From: Candidatus Altarchaeota archaeon
GTDB lineage: Archaea > Altiarchaeota > Altiarchaeia > JAFGQM01
Length of the DNA: 5,906 nt
Reading direction: 5' to 3'
Assembly: GCA_016935655.1 (NCBI GenBank)
Contig: JAFGQM010000140.1
Location: forward strand, 1-5,906
How positions within the stretch are numbered: position 1 is the first letter of the stretch; the number at the start of each line of letters is the position of its first letter. Positions 1 through 5,058 of this stretch are shown here, one piece after another. The position numbers and the translations under genes were made by a program. The notes beneath the pieces were generated by a model. It ran no database searches. It was given only the letters and a program-made list of their open reading frames with translations, and had not been told where the DNA came from.

Positions 1-735
1 CACAGGCACACACCCGATGTACCTATGCTCATCCCCGAGATAAACCCAGGGCACTTGGACATCATCCCCATACAAAAGAAGAACAGGGGGTGGAAGAACG
101 GGTTCATCGTAGTGAAGCCTAATTGCTCTCTCCAGTCTTACATGGCCCCACTATACGCGCTGGATTCTGAATTTGGGGTGGAAAGGGTGATAATAACCAC
201 CCTGCAGGCTGTGTCAGGGGCAGGGCACCCCGGAGTCTCCTCTTGGGATGCCATCGACAACGTGATTCCCTTCATAAAAGGGGAAGAGGAGAAGTCCGAG
301 GTCGAGCCGTTGAGGATACTCGGCAGGATAGAGGGCAACAAGATAGTCCCAAGGAACGACTGGAAGGTCTCGGCCCACTGTACGCGGGTGCCTGTACTGG
401 ACGGCCACATGGCCTGCGTATCCGTCGGGTTTAAGGAAAAGCCTTCCAAGGAAGAGATGCTCAAGATCTGGAAGAATTTCAAGGCAGAGCCGCAGAAGCT
501 GAAACTTCCGTTGGCTCCGGAGCAGCCGATAATATACAGGGAGGAACCAGACAGGCCGCAACCAAGGCTCGACAGGGATGTCGACAAGGGAATGGCCGTC
601 ACAGTGGGCAGGCTGAGGGAGTGCAACGTCTTCGACTGGAGGTTTGTAGGACTTTCCCACAACACAGTCAGGGGCGCGGCAGGTGGGGGGATACTCAATG
701 CGGAACTGCTCAAGGCGAAGGGTTACCTAGGCTGA
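1..735 (+). CDS. asd: Aspartate-semialdehyde dehydrogenase, 3' part (archaeal/yeast-type), truncated by window start
   Basis: This enzyme reduces L-aspartyl-4-phosphate to aspartate-4-semialdehyde with NADPH in the cytosol, at the branch point for lysine, threonine and methionine synthesis. The open frame runs from base 1, beginning HRHTPDVP before the first ATG at 25, so that ATG is internal and the true start lies upstream. The visible 244 residues include LIPEINPGH, then the active-site loop KPNCS, whose nucleophilic Cys is codon 124-126. Next come the glycine-rich SGAGHPG and DNVIPFIKGEEEKSE segments. CTRVPVLDGH carries the substrate-binding Arg and acid-base His of the family, and the C-terminal NTVRGAAGGGILNAE completes the fold. 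Relatives are about 350 residues, so roughly the first 100 (the NADP-binding Rossmann part) are outside the window. Lys replaces the common Asn in the N-P-N-C motif; I believe other family members share this. No frameshift is seen, and an oligo-T run follows the stop. Confidence 0.95.
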   Translation, partial: HRHTPDVPMLIPEINPGHLDIIPIQKKNRGWKNGFIVVKPNCSLQSYMAPLYALDSEFGVERVIITTLQAVSGAGHPGVSSWDAIDNVIPFIKGEEEKSEVEPLRILGRIEGNKIVPRNDWKVSAHCTRVPVLDGHMACVSVGFKEKPSKEEMLKIWKNFKAEPQKLKLPLAPEQPIIYREEPDRPQPRLDRDVDKGMAVTVGRLRECNVFDWRFVGLSHNTVRGAAGGGILNAELLKAKGYLG

Positions 736-749
736 TTTTTTTCTCTTTA
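736..749 (+). terminator. Oligo-T archaeal-type terminator after asd
   Basis: Seven consecutive T residues (736-742) start immediately after the asd stop codon and continue as a pyrimidine-rich stretch to TTT at 746-748. Archaeal RNA polymerase terminates at such T-runs without needing a hairpin, and no hairpin is evident here. The same AT-rich stretch may also serve as a weak promoter for the short ORF that starts at 764. Confidence 0.55.
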
Positions 750-763
750 GTTCTTAGTCTAGC

Positions 764-910
764 ATGGAGAATCGGCTGAATATAGGCTGCGGCATAATCT
801 ACAATCCCGGGAAACTAAACATAGACAGCTTAGATAATGCTGTGGCTGACCTTATAGCGAAAGCCGAGGATTTGCCCTTTGACTCTGAGTTCATCGAGCA
901 CAAAGGCTAG
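764..910 (+). pseudogene. Truncated class I SAM-dependent methyltransferase (N-terminal 48 residues)
   Basis: The frame opens at ATG 764 (in-frame stop TAG at 755) and closes at TAG 908-910, giving 48 residues. Residues 4-10 read RLNIGCG, the motif I (SAM-binding glycine loop) typical of small Methyltransf_11-type enzymes. NPGKLNIDS (14-22) matches the usual 'PGxxNxD' region with the acidic residue at the end of strand 2. ADLIAKAEDLPF (28-39) matches the 'aDl..DaexLPF' segment before 'D.SFD'. Whole enzymes of this kind are roughly 160-250 residues, so nothing after this point remains: no motif IV strand and no C-terminal sheet. The last residues DSEFIEHKG come from a 24-base stretch repeated exactly at the end of the downstream DUF2207-like gene. 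There is no Shine-Dalgarno sequence before the ATG. It is most likely a gene remnant or recombination product. A functional micropeptide is possible but unsupported. The family call rests on motif resemblance read by eye. Confidence 0.6.
880..903 (+). repeat. 24-nt exact direct repeat, copy 1 (end of methyltransferase fragment)
   Basis: These 24 bases recur without mismatch at 3486-3509, and in both places they are read in the same frame as DSEFIEHK. The identity stops on each side: C at 3485 faces T at 879, and G at 3510 faces A at 904. This copy is followed by one Gly codon and TAG. A 24-base chance match in under 6 kb is very improbable. See the partner entry and findings for possible origins. 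Confidence 0.95.
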
Positions 911-913
911 CTA

Positions 914-922
914 CATTTATCC
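914..922 (+). promoter_or_regulatory. Putative TATA box for lysS
   Basis: The AT-rich stretch CATTTATCC is centred about 25 bases before the lysS ATG at 942. That is the spacing expected if transcription starts at or next to the start codon (leaderless mRNA). No Shine-Dalgarno-like sequence lies between this element and the ATG, which fits leaderless initiation. The match to a TATA consensus is only moderate. Confidence 0.45.
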
Positions 923-941
923 TTAGACCCTCTAAGTTAAC

Positions 942-2552
942 ATGGAGGATTCTATCTTCTGGGCAGACAACATAGCAGAGGAGATCATCAACAGGAAGAC
1001 TTACACTTATTCGAAAAAGAGTTACACCCTGCCCAAAAAGCCTGCTGTGAAGACCTCTTCCTCTTTGTCAGGCGTCCTGCACATAGGCAGGCTCACTGAC
1101 ATCATAAGGGGCGAGGCGGTCTACAACGCCCTGAAGGACGCAGGGATAGGCGCCAGGTTCATCTATGTCGCTGAAGACATGGACCCCCTGAGGAGCATCC
1201 CGAAGGGTGTGCCAGAGTCATACAAGCAATACATAGGAATGCCGGTGACGGACATCCAAGACCCGTGGGGCTGCCACAAGACATATGCAGAGCACCACAT
1301 ATCCGACTTCTTTGACGTGTTATCCGAATATGTCAGGGAAGAGCCTGAGAGGTTCAGCATGCGCGCAGAGTACAAGAAGGGCAGCTTCAAGGAGATGGTC
1401 AAGGCAGTGATGGAGAACGCCGAGAAGGTCAGGGAGATTATCGAGGGCTTCAAGGAGAACCCACTGGCGAAGAACTGGTCGCCCTGGCAGCCCGTCTGCG
1501 GAAACTGCGGCAAGATAATAACCCCGCAGATAATAGGCATAGAGGACGGGAAAGTGAGATACGTCTGCAAGGATTACGATTTCAAGAAGTACAAGGCCAT
1601 AGGCTGCAACCACGAGGGCCTGGCGGACCCGCTCAAGGACGACGGCAAGATGGTCTGGAAGAGCGAGTGGGCGTCCCAGTGGAAGAGGTGGGACGTCGTC
1701 TCAGAGGGCGCGGGCAAGGAGTACATAGTCCCGAACTCCGCCTTCTTCGTTAACGCGAGGATCGTGGAGGATGTCCTGGATTATCCGGCCCCCACACCAA
1801 TCTTCTATGAGCACATAACTATCGGAGGCGGCACCAAGATGTCCGCCTCTGTGGGCAACGTAGTGTATCCCAAGGACTGGCGGGAGGTCGCTCCCGTGGA
1901 GGCCTTAAGATTGCTATTCCTTAAACGCATAGGCAAGAGCAGGGACTTCAAGTGGGAAGACGTTCCACGCCTCGTGGACGAGCTGGACCGCCTGGAGGCC
2001 GTTTATTACGGGCTGGAAAAAATAGCTGACCCAAAGGAGGAGAAGCACCTTAAAAGGCTGTACGAGATCGTGCAGACTAAGCCCATACCCAAGAAGTATG
2101 AGCCAAGGATACCCTACAGTCTGGCGGCCATGGTTTCGCAGCTAGTGCGCCTAGACGACAAGGAAAGGCTTGTCTCGGTCCTAAGGAGGCTGGGCTACGA
2201 GATGGCGGAGAGGAGTGAGGAGCTCTTATACTTGGCGGAGAAGTGGGGCAACAAGTACTCGCAGCAGTTCACGCTGATCGAAAAGCTGACGCCTGATATT
2301 TTGAAGACACTGGACAAGAAACAGAGGGCTGCATTGGAGAACCTGGCCGACGTGGTGGACAAGAACTATAGCGAGCCGGATCTGAACAAGAAGATCTTTG
2401 AGATAGCGGAGAAACATGACCTAAAACCGCCAAAGCTGTTCCAGGCAATATACCAAGTTTTCTTGAACGAGAAGAAGGGCCCGAGGGCCGCCCCGTTCCT
2501 GTTGTCGATGGAGAAGGACTTCGTGAAAAAACGGCTCAAGTTCAGGGGTTAG
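942..2552 (+). CDS. lysS: Lysyl-tRNA synthetase, class I
   Basis: This cytosolic enzyme activates lysine with ATP and charges tRNA-Lys, using the class I Rossmann-fold solution found in many archaea and some bacteria. The 536-residue length is normal for the family. SGVLHIGR (43-50) is the HIGH signature. A zinc-ribbon-like insertion carries C186, C189, C209 and C222. KMSAS (299-303), preceded by GGGT, is the KMSKS loop. WKSEWASQWKRW (239-250) matches the family's WRxDWxxRW segment. The remaining C-terminal part is helical and charged, as in the anticodon-binding helical cage. The start at 942 is chosen because the HIGH motif then lies about 47 residues in and a TATA-like box sits 25 bases upstream. 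Two motif positions are divergent: GKEY (258-261) stands where relatives usually have GKDH, and WKSEW replaces WRxDW. Both catalytic signatures are intact, so the gene is probably functional. It seems to be transcribed alone, ending at a T-run. Confidence 0.95.
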   Translation: MEDSIFWADNIAEEIINRKTYTYSKKSYTLPKKPAVKTSSSLSGVLHIGRLTDIIRGEAVYNALKDAGIGARFIYVAEDMDPLRSIPKGVPESYKQYIGMPVTDIQDPWGCHKTYAEHHISDFFDVLSEYVREEPERFSMRAEYKKGSFKEMVKAVMENAEKVREIIEGFKENPLAKNWSPWQPVCGNCGKIITPQIIGIEDGKVRYVCKDYDFKKYKAIGCNHEGLADPLKDDGKMVWKSEWASQWKRWDVVSEGAGKEYIVPNSAFFVNARIVEDVLDYPAPTPIFYEHITIGGGTKMSASVGNVVYPKDWREVAPVEALRLLFLKRIGKSRDFKWEDVPRLVDELDRLEAVYYGLEKIADPKEEKHLKRLYEIVQTKPIPKKYEPRIPYSLAAMVSQLVRLDDKERLVSVLRRLGYEMAERSEELLYLAEKWGNKYSQQFTLIEKLTPDILKTLDKKQRAALENLADVVDKNYSEPDLNKKIFEIAEKHDLKPPKLFQAIYQVFLNEKKGPRAAPFLLSMEKDFVKKRLKFRG

Positions 2553-2561
2553 AGTAGATTC

Positions 2562-2567
2562 TTTTTT
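2562..2567 (+). terminator. Oligo-T terminator after lysS
   Basis: Six consecutive T residues, extended as TTTTTTCTTT to 2571, begin 10 bases after the lysS stop codon, as expected for archaeal intrinsic termination. The run lies about 25-30 bases before the next ATG (2593), so the same AT-rich block could also act as that gene's promoter element. Confidence 0.5.
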
Positions 2568-2592
2568 CTTTGGACTTTCCTTAAACAACTCG

Positions 2593-3513
2593 ATGATAAC
2601 CCTCGAGGAAGCGCGCGAGATAAGGGAGCAGCTGAGGCCGGCCTTTGCAGGTTATGTCACGGACGGGAACATCTCTGACAGGGACGTGTTAGCGACCCTC
2701 ATGGACCTGATTGTGAAGGGTTATATTGGTATTGATGCTGAGACCCAGAAGAAGCCCGTTAAGGTAAAGAAGGTCTACTTCGTGAAGACGTCCGACTCGC
2801 TCCTGCCTTTCGAGAAGAAGTTCATAGAAGAGTTGTTTAAGGAGAGGAAAGAGTTAAGCCCAATCCAAGTAGCACAGAAGATAGACTCCAAATCTTTGCA
2901 CAAGATTATTTCTGATAATACGAATGCGTTGGCCAAGTTGAAGATTGTGAAATCCTTGTTGTTGCTCTTTGATAAGAGGGGGGATAAAGTAAACTTAACA
3001 TACAAGGCGACAGATGCTCAAGACTATGGACTAAAAAAGGATGTGAAGACAATGGGGGACTTGGAATGCTATAAAAAAGATGGCATACTTATGATTATTG
3101 TTTCTTTCCTTTTAGTGCTTTTTTATTGTTGGCTTTTTACTATCAGTTCAAGCAGCCTAGTTGTGTTAGGCCTTCTCATTATGTGTAGTATTCTATTAGT
3201 TTTGGATTCAAAGAAAATTATAATACTTACCAGGGTAAGTAAGTTACTTATCTTCCAATTTGAGAATAACGTTGTTCCATTCACGAAAAAGAAATACGAG
3301 GAGCTCTTCAAGTTCATTCAAGCCTATCCACTCAAACATCAGCGCATTTATAATGAATTTATGCCTCATGCAGTTGCATTCGGCCTTGACACGTCTTGGA
3401 ACTCATCTTTTGGGATTCCTACTGAAACTATAATCACTTCTAGAGCAAAGCAGGACTTACCGGATGAGGTCAAGAGGAAAGTCTCTGACTCTGAGTTCAT
3501 CGAGCACAAGTAA
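2593..3513 (+). CDS. DUF2207 (YciQ-like) C-terminal-half membrane protein, no extracellular domain
   Basis: The cellular role of this family is unknown. Residues 1-50 (ITLEEAREI...LRPAFAGYVTDG...SDRDVLATLMDLIVKGYIGI) match the cytosolic region of DUF2207 proteins, where an opening 'P..aa.l.dg' is followed by 'r.l.atLldLa.rGyi.i'. LLPFEKKFIEELF (70-82) matches the next helical segment. Two hydrophobic segments follow at about 165-184 and 188-206, making a membrane hairpin. The closing signature is FMPHAVAFGLDTSWNSSFG (256-274). Typical members are longer and begin with a signal peptide, a beta-rich outer domain and a membrane helix. All of that is missing here, and only 40 bases separate this gene from lysS. 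Residues 275-306 form a charged tail ending DSEFIEHK, encoded by the 24-base repeat. GC falls from about 58% near 2641-2700 to about 28-35% in sampled blocks from 2941 to 3300. No Shine-Dalgarno precedes the ATG, so the start is plausible but not proven. Confidence 0.8.
   Translation: MITLEEAREIREQLRPAFAGYVTDGNISDRDVLATLMDLIVKGYIGIDAETQKKPVKVKKVYFVKTSDSLLPFEKKFIEELFKERKELSPIQVAQKIDSKSLHKIISDNTNALAKLKIVKSLLLLFDKRGDKVNLTYKATDAQDYGLKKDVKTMGDLECYKKDGILMIIVSFLLVLFYCWLFTISSSSLVVLGLLIMCSILLVLDSKKIIILTRVSKLLIFQFENNVVPFTKKKYEELFKFIQAYPLKHQRIYNEFMPHAVAFGLDTSWNSSFGIPTETIITSRAKQDLPDEVKRKVSDSEFIEHK
3486..3509 (+). repeat. 24-nt exact direct repeat, copy 2 (end of DUF2207-like gene)
   Basis: This is identical to 880-903 and encodes the same DSEFIEHK in frame, followed at once by TAA (3511-3513). 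The offset between copies is 2,606 bases and the interval contains all of lysS. Upstream of the exact block the two proteins share only a loose AK-x-DLP pattern (residues 285-290 here, 32-38 in the fragment). The matching codons there differ at third positions, in contrast with the perfect identity inside the block. Confidence 0.95.
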
Positions 3514-3521
3514 TCCTTAAA

Positions 3522-3818
3522 TTAGGGCGTACTCCTCACGCTCCCAGTCCAGACAATCAGGGCAGTACACCCATCTTTCGTCCTGACCTTGTGCCTTTGG
3601 TCTTTATAGTTCAGCAGAAAATCCCCCTTCTTGTGGACTCCGTTGTCGTCCTCCAGGCCTCCCTCCAGGATATAGACCCACTCGAAGCCGTTGTGCCAGT
3701 GGGGCGGGTCGTCCAGGCCGGGCGCAAGTTTTATTATGTCCATTTGTATGCCTCTTGCCGGGTCTTTGGCCAGGCTCTTGATCCTTATGCCATTCCTTAG
3801 ATCCTTCCACTCACCCAT
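3522..3818 (-). CDS. Small single-domain cupin, ChrR-like
   Basis: This 98-residue single-domain cupin has a complete metal site. Motif 1, PPHWHNGFEWVYILEG (38-53), supplies His40, His42 and Glu46. Motif 2, around GDFLLNYKDQRHKV (65-78), supplies His76. The pattern of an H-x-H, a Glu in 'E.vYIlEG', a short 'd..G.h..GDf' turn and a closing 'GCTALIVW' strand resembles the ChrR-like cupins (Cupin_7 type). Some of those sense oxidative stress with zinc-containing anti-sigma factors, while others are small dioxygenase-like or sugar-binding proteins. The substrate here is unknown. It is the last gene of the radB operon: its ATG lies 3 bases after the upstream stop, with a weak GGGAT element before it. 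Its stop codon is only 8 bases from the stop of the convergent DUF2207-like gene. Confidence 0.85.
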   Translation of the reverse strand: MGEWKDLRNGIRIKSLAKDPARGIQMDIIKLAPGLDDPPHWHNGFEWVYILEGGLEDDNGVHKKGDFLLNYKDQRHKVRTKDGCTALIVWTGSVRSTP

Positions 3819-3821
3819 GTT

Positions 3822-4328
3822 CTATCCCTTTATTGCGCGCGCAATGGCCCTGCCGAACTCGCGCGCGGATTTGGGCCCGTCTGCGGTTATTACCTTCCCG
3901 TCGATTGTCAGGCCCTCACCTGTGTAATTCGCCCCCTTTGCGCGCAGATTGCCCTGCTCGCTTGGGAAAGAAGTCACCTTTTTCCCCTTCAAAAGGCCCG
4001 CATTGGCCAGTATGGAAGGCGCTATGCATATCGCTGCGACGACCCTGCACTTCGCATAGGCATCTTTTGCCAGCTGCAAGGCTATAGGATTATTAAAATA
4101 CACGGAGGAACCCCCTCCGCCCACGAAGACCACTGCGTCGTAATCCCCTGCATTGGCCTCGGCCAGTGTCAAATCAGGCGTAACGGCCCCGCCGAGCATG
4201 CCCCTGCTGGTCTGCCTGTCCCTGCTCGCCACAACGACCTTTGCCCCGGCCTTTTCCAGTTCCTCCTTAGGCTGGAAGAACTCCTCGTCCCTGAAATTCT
4301 GCGGTGCAATCAACATCAGAACATCCAT
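3822..4328 (-). CDS. DJ-1/PfpI superfamily protein (class I glutamine amidotransferase-like fold)
   Basis: At 168 residues this is the usual length for the superfamily, which includes peptidase/deglycase (PfpI), glyoxalase (DJ-1/Hsp31) and chaperone members. The nucleophile elbow AAICIAPSILANAGLLKGKK (98-117) places the reactive Cys at 101. Glu16 in RDEEFFQP corresponds to the conserved Glu that contacts that Cys. DYDAVVFVGGGGSSVYF (62-78) is the glycine-rich loop. TADGPKSAREFGRAIA (148-163) is the typical C-terminal segment. PfpI peptidases carry His directly after the Cys (CHG); here it is Ile (CIAP), so a PfpI-type Cys-His-Glu triad is not present. A DJ-1-like Cys chemistry, for example on reactive carbonyls or peroxide, is an inference. 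Its ATG follows the radB stop by one base and has a strong ribosome binding site inside the end of radB, so the two are co-transcribed. Confidence 0.9.
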   Translation of the reverse strand: MDVLMLIAPQNFRDEEFFQPKEELEKAGAKVVVASRDRQTSRGMLGGAVTPDLTLAEANAGDYDAVVFVGGGGSSVYFNNPIALQLAKDAYAKCRVVAAICIAPSILANAGLLKGKKVTSFPSEQGNLRAKGANYTGEGLTIDGKVITADGPKSAREFGRAIARAIKG

Positions 4329-4329
4329 C

Positions 4330-5013
4330 TCACACCTCCTCGACTCCGGAATCGTTTATTTTAAACCGTAGTGATGAACCCTCGGGCTTGAATTTGTGCC
4401 TGACCAATGTAGCGACCCTGAAGCTGCCCTCCTTTTTCAGCTCGATGACGATCTTGGTCCAGTATTTAAGGAGGTCCCTGCCCACTGGGACGGTCTTGCT
4501 CGACTCCTTGCCCTTCTCGAAGGTCGCATAGACCTGGTTAGTGGCCACCACCGGTATCTTGTACTTCTTTGATATTTTGAGTAACTGGGCCAGCTGTTTC
4601 CCCATCTCCCTGTTCAGGGCGTAGGCGTCTTCGGAGGTCCCCATCTCAAGCCTGTAAAGCGACACAAGGGAATCGACCACTATGAGGCCCACCTTGTTCT
4701 TTATCATCAGGTCCTCGAGCTTGTTCACGGCTATCTTCTGCTCGTCGAAATCGCTCGGCTCCGCGAGGATTATGTTGGAAGTCGCCTCCTCCATCCCCTC
4801 GCCGCAAATCTGCTTGAGTCGCTGTGGTGAAAAAGACCCTTCGGTATCTATGAATATCACCTTGTTGCCCTTTTGCACCTCTTTTACAGTGGCATAGAGG
4901 CACAGATTGGTCTTCCCGGTGGCAGGACCGCCATAGATCTGCGTGATCGTCTTTGGCAGGAACTCGGTCAGGTCGTTAAACCTGAATTTCTCCGCCCCCC
5001 TGTATTCGCTCAT
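4330..5013 (-). CDS. radB: RadB, archaeal RecA/RadA-family recombination mediator paralogue
   Basis: RadB is a short RecA-family ATPase of archaea thought to assist or regulate RadA-mediated homologous recombination. The 227-residue length is normal for RadB; RadA is about 100 residues longer because of an N-terminal DNA-binding domain that is absent here. TQIYGGPATGKTNLC (24-38) contains Walker A at 28-35, with the Lys34-Thr35 pair. VIFIDTEGSFSPQRL (52-66) is the conserved 'D.EG.F...R' segment with the catalytic Glu region. GLIVVDSLVSLYRLE (109-123) is Walker B with Asp114. PVVATNQVYA (154-163) matches loop L2 and the TNQV sensor. The C-terminal FRVATLVRHKFKPEGSSLRFKINDSGVEE is the RadB-type closing sheet, in which RH.....G....F is typical. 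It heads an operon with the DJ-1-like and cupin genes. The ATG at 5013 has no Shine-Dalgarno, but an AT box lies about 27 bases upstream. Confidence 0.93.
   Translation of the reverse strand: MSEYRGAEKFRFNDLTEFLPKTITQIYGGPATGKTNLCLYATVKEVQKGNKVIFIDTEGSFSPQRLKQICGEGMEEATSNIILAEPSDFDEQKIAVNKLEDLMIKNKVGLIVVDSLVSLYRLEMGTSEDAYALNREMGKQLAQLLKISKKYKIPVVATNQVYATFEKGKESSKTVPVGRDLLKYWTKIVIELKKEGSFRVATLVRHKFKPEGSSLRFKINDSGVEEV
4333..4340 (-). promoter_or_regulatory. Strong Shine-Dalgarno site for the DJ-1-like gene, inside radB
   Basis: On the minus strand AGGAGGTG lies 4 bases before the ATG at 4328-4326, an extended match to the archaeal anti-Shine-Dalgarno. It is made of the last radB codons (Glu-Glu-Val) and touches the radB TGA. 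It fixes the start of the DJ-1-like gene. It contrasts with the genes that head transcription units here, which have no such site. Confidence 0.8.
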
Positions 5014-5058
5014 GCTTTTTATTATTAAAAGAGGAAATTAAAATCCATTAATGCGAAA
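5014..5058. promoter_or_regulatory. Divergent promoter region between radB and cdc48
   Basis: This 45-base AT-rich gap holds candidate TATA boxes for both directions. ATTATTAAAA (5021-5030) is centred about 32 bases before the cdc48 ATG. AAATTAAAAT (5035-5044) is centred about 27 bases before the radB ATG when read on the minus strand. The elements nearly abut, so the two transcription complexes probably compete or share factors. No Shine-Dalgarno is present in either direction, which favours leaderless or very short leaders. A second, out-of-frame ATG lies at 5051. Confidence 0.55.

Noticed and set aside
138..713. 191-codon open frame on the minus strand opposite asd, and the overlapping 148-codon frame 214-660
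   Set aside because: They lie wholly within a well-supported asd reading frame. The translations are Ser/Pro-rich with no recognisable domain, as expected of antisense shadows of GC-rich coding sequence.
1163..1613. Minus-strand open frames opposite lysS
   Set aside because: They are antisense to clear LysRS motifs, show no independent domain and have no ribosome binding site or promoter.
880..3509. The two 24-base copies as attL/attR sites of an integrated element
   Set aside because: The interval contains an essential lysS and no integrase, recombinase or transposase, and neither copy touches a tRNA gene. Recombination of another kind remains possible and is reported as a finding.
2578..3521. 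The short element TCCTTAAA occurring at 2578-2585 and 3514-3521, with the similar ATCCTTAGA at 919-927
   Set aside because: Eight-base AT-rich matches are expected by chance at this length. The positions relative to genes differ (before a start, after a stop), so no common function can be argued.
3591..4371. Plus-strand open frames opposite the cupin and DJ-1-like genes
   Set aside because: They are antisense to two genes with intact catalytic or metal-binding motifs and operon spacing, and they show no domain of their own.
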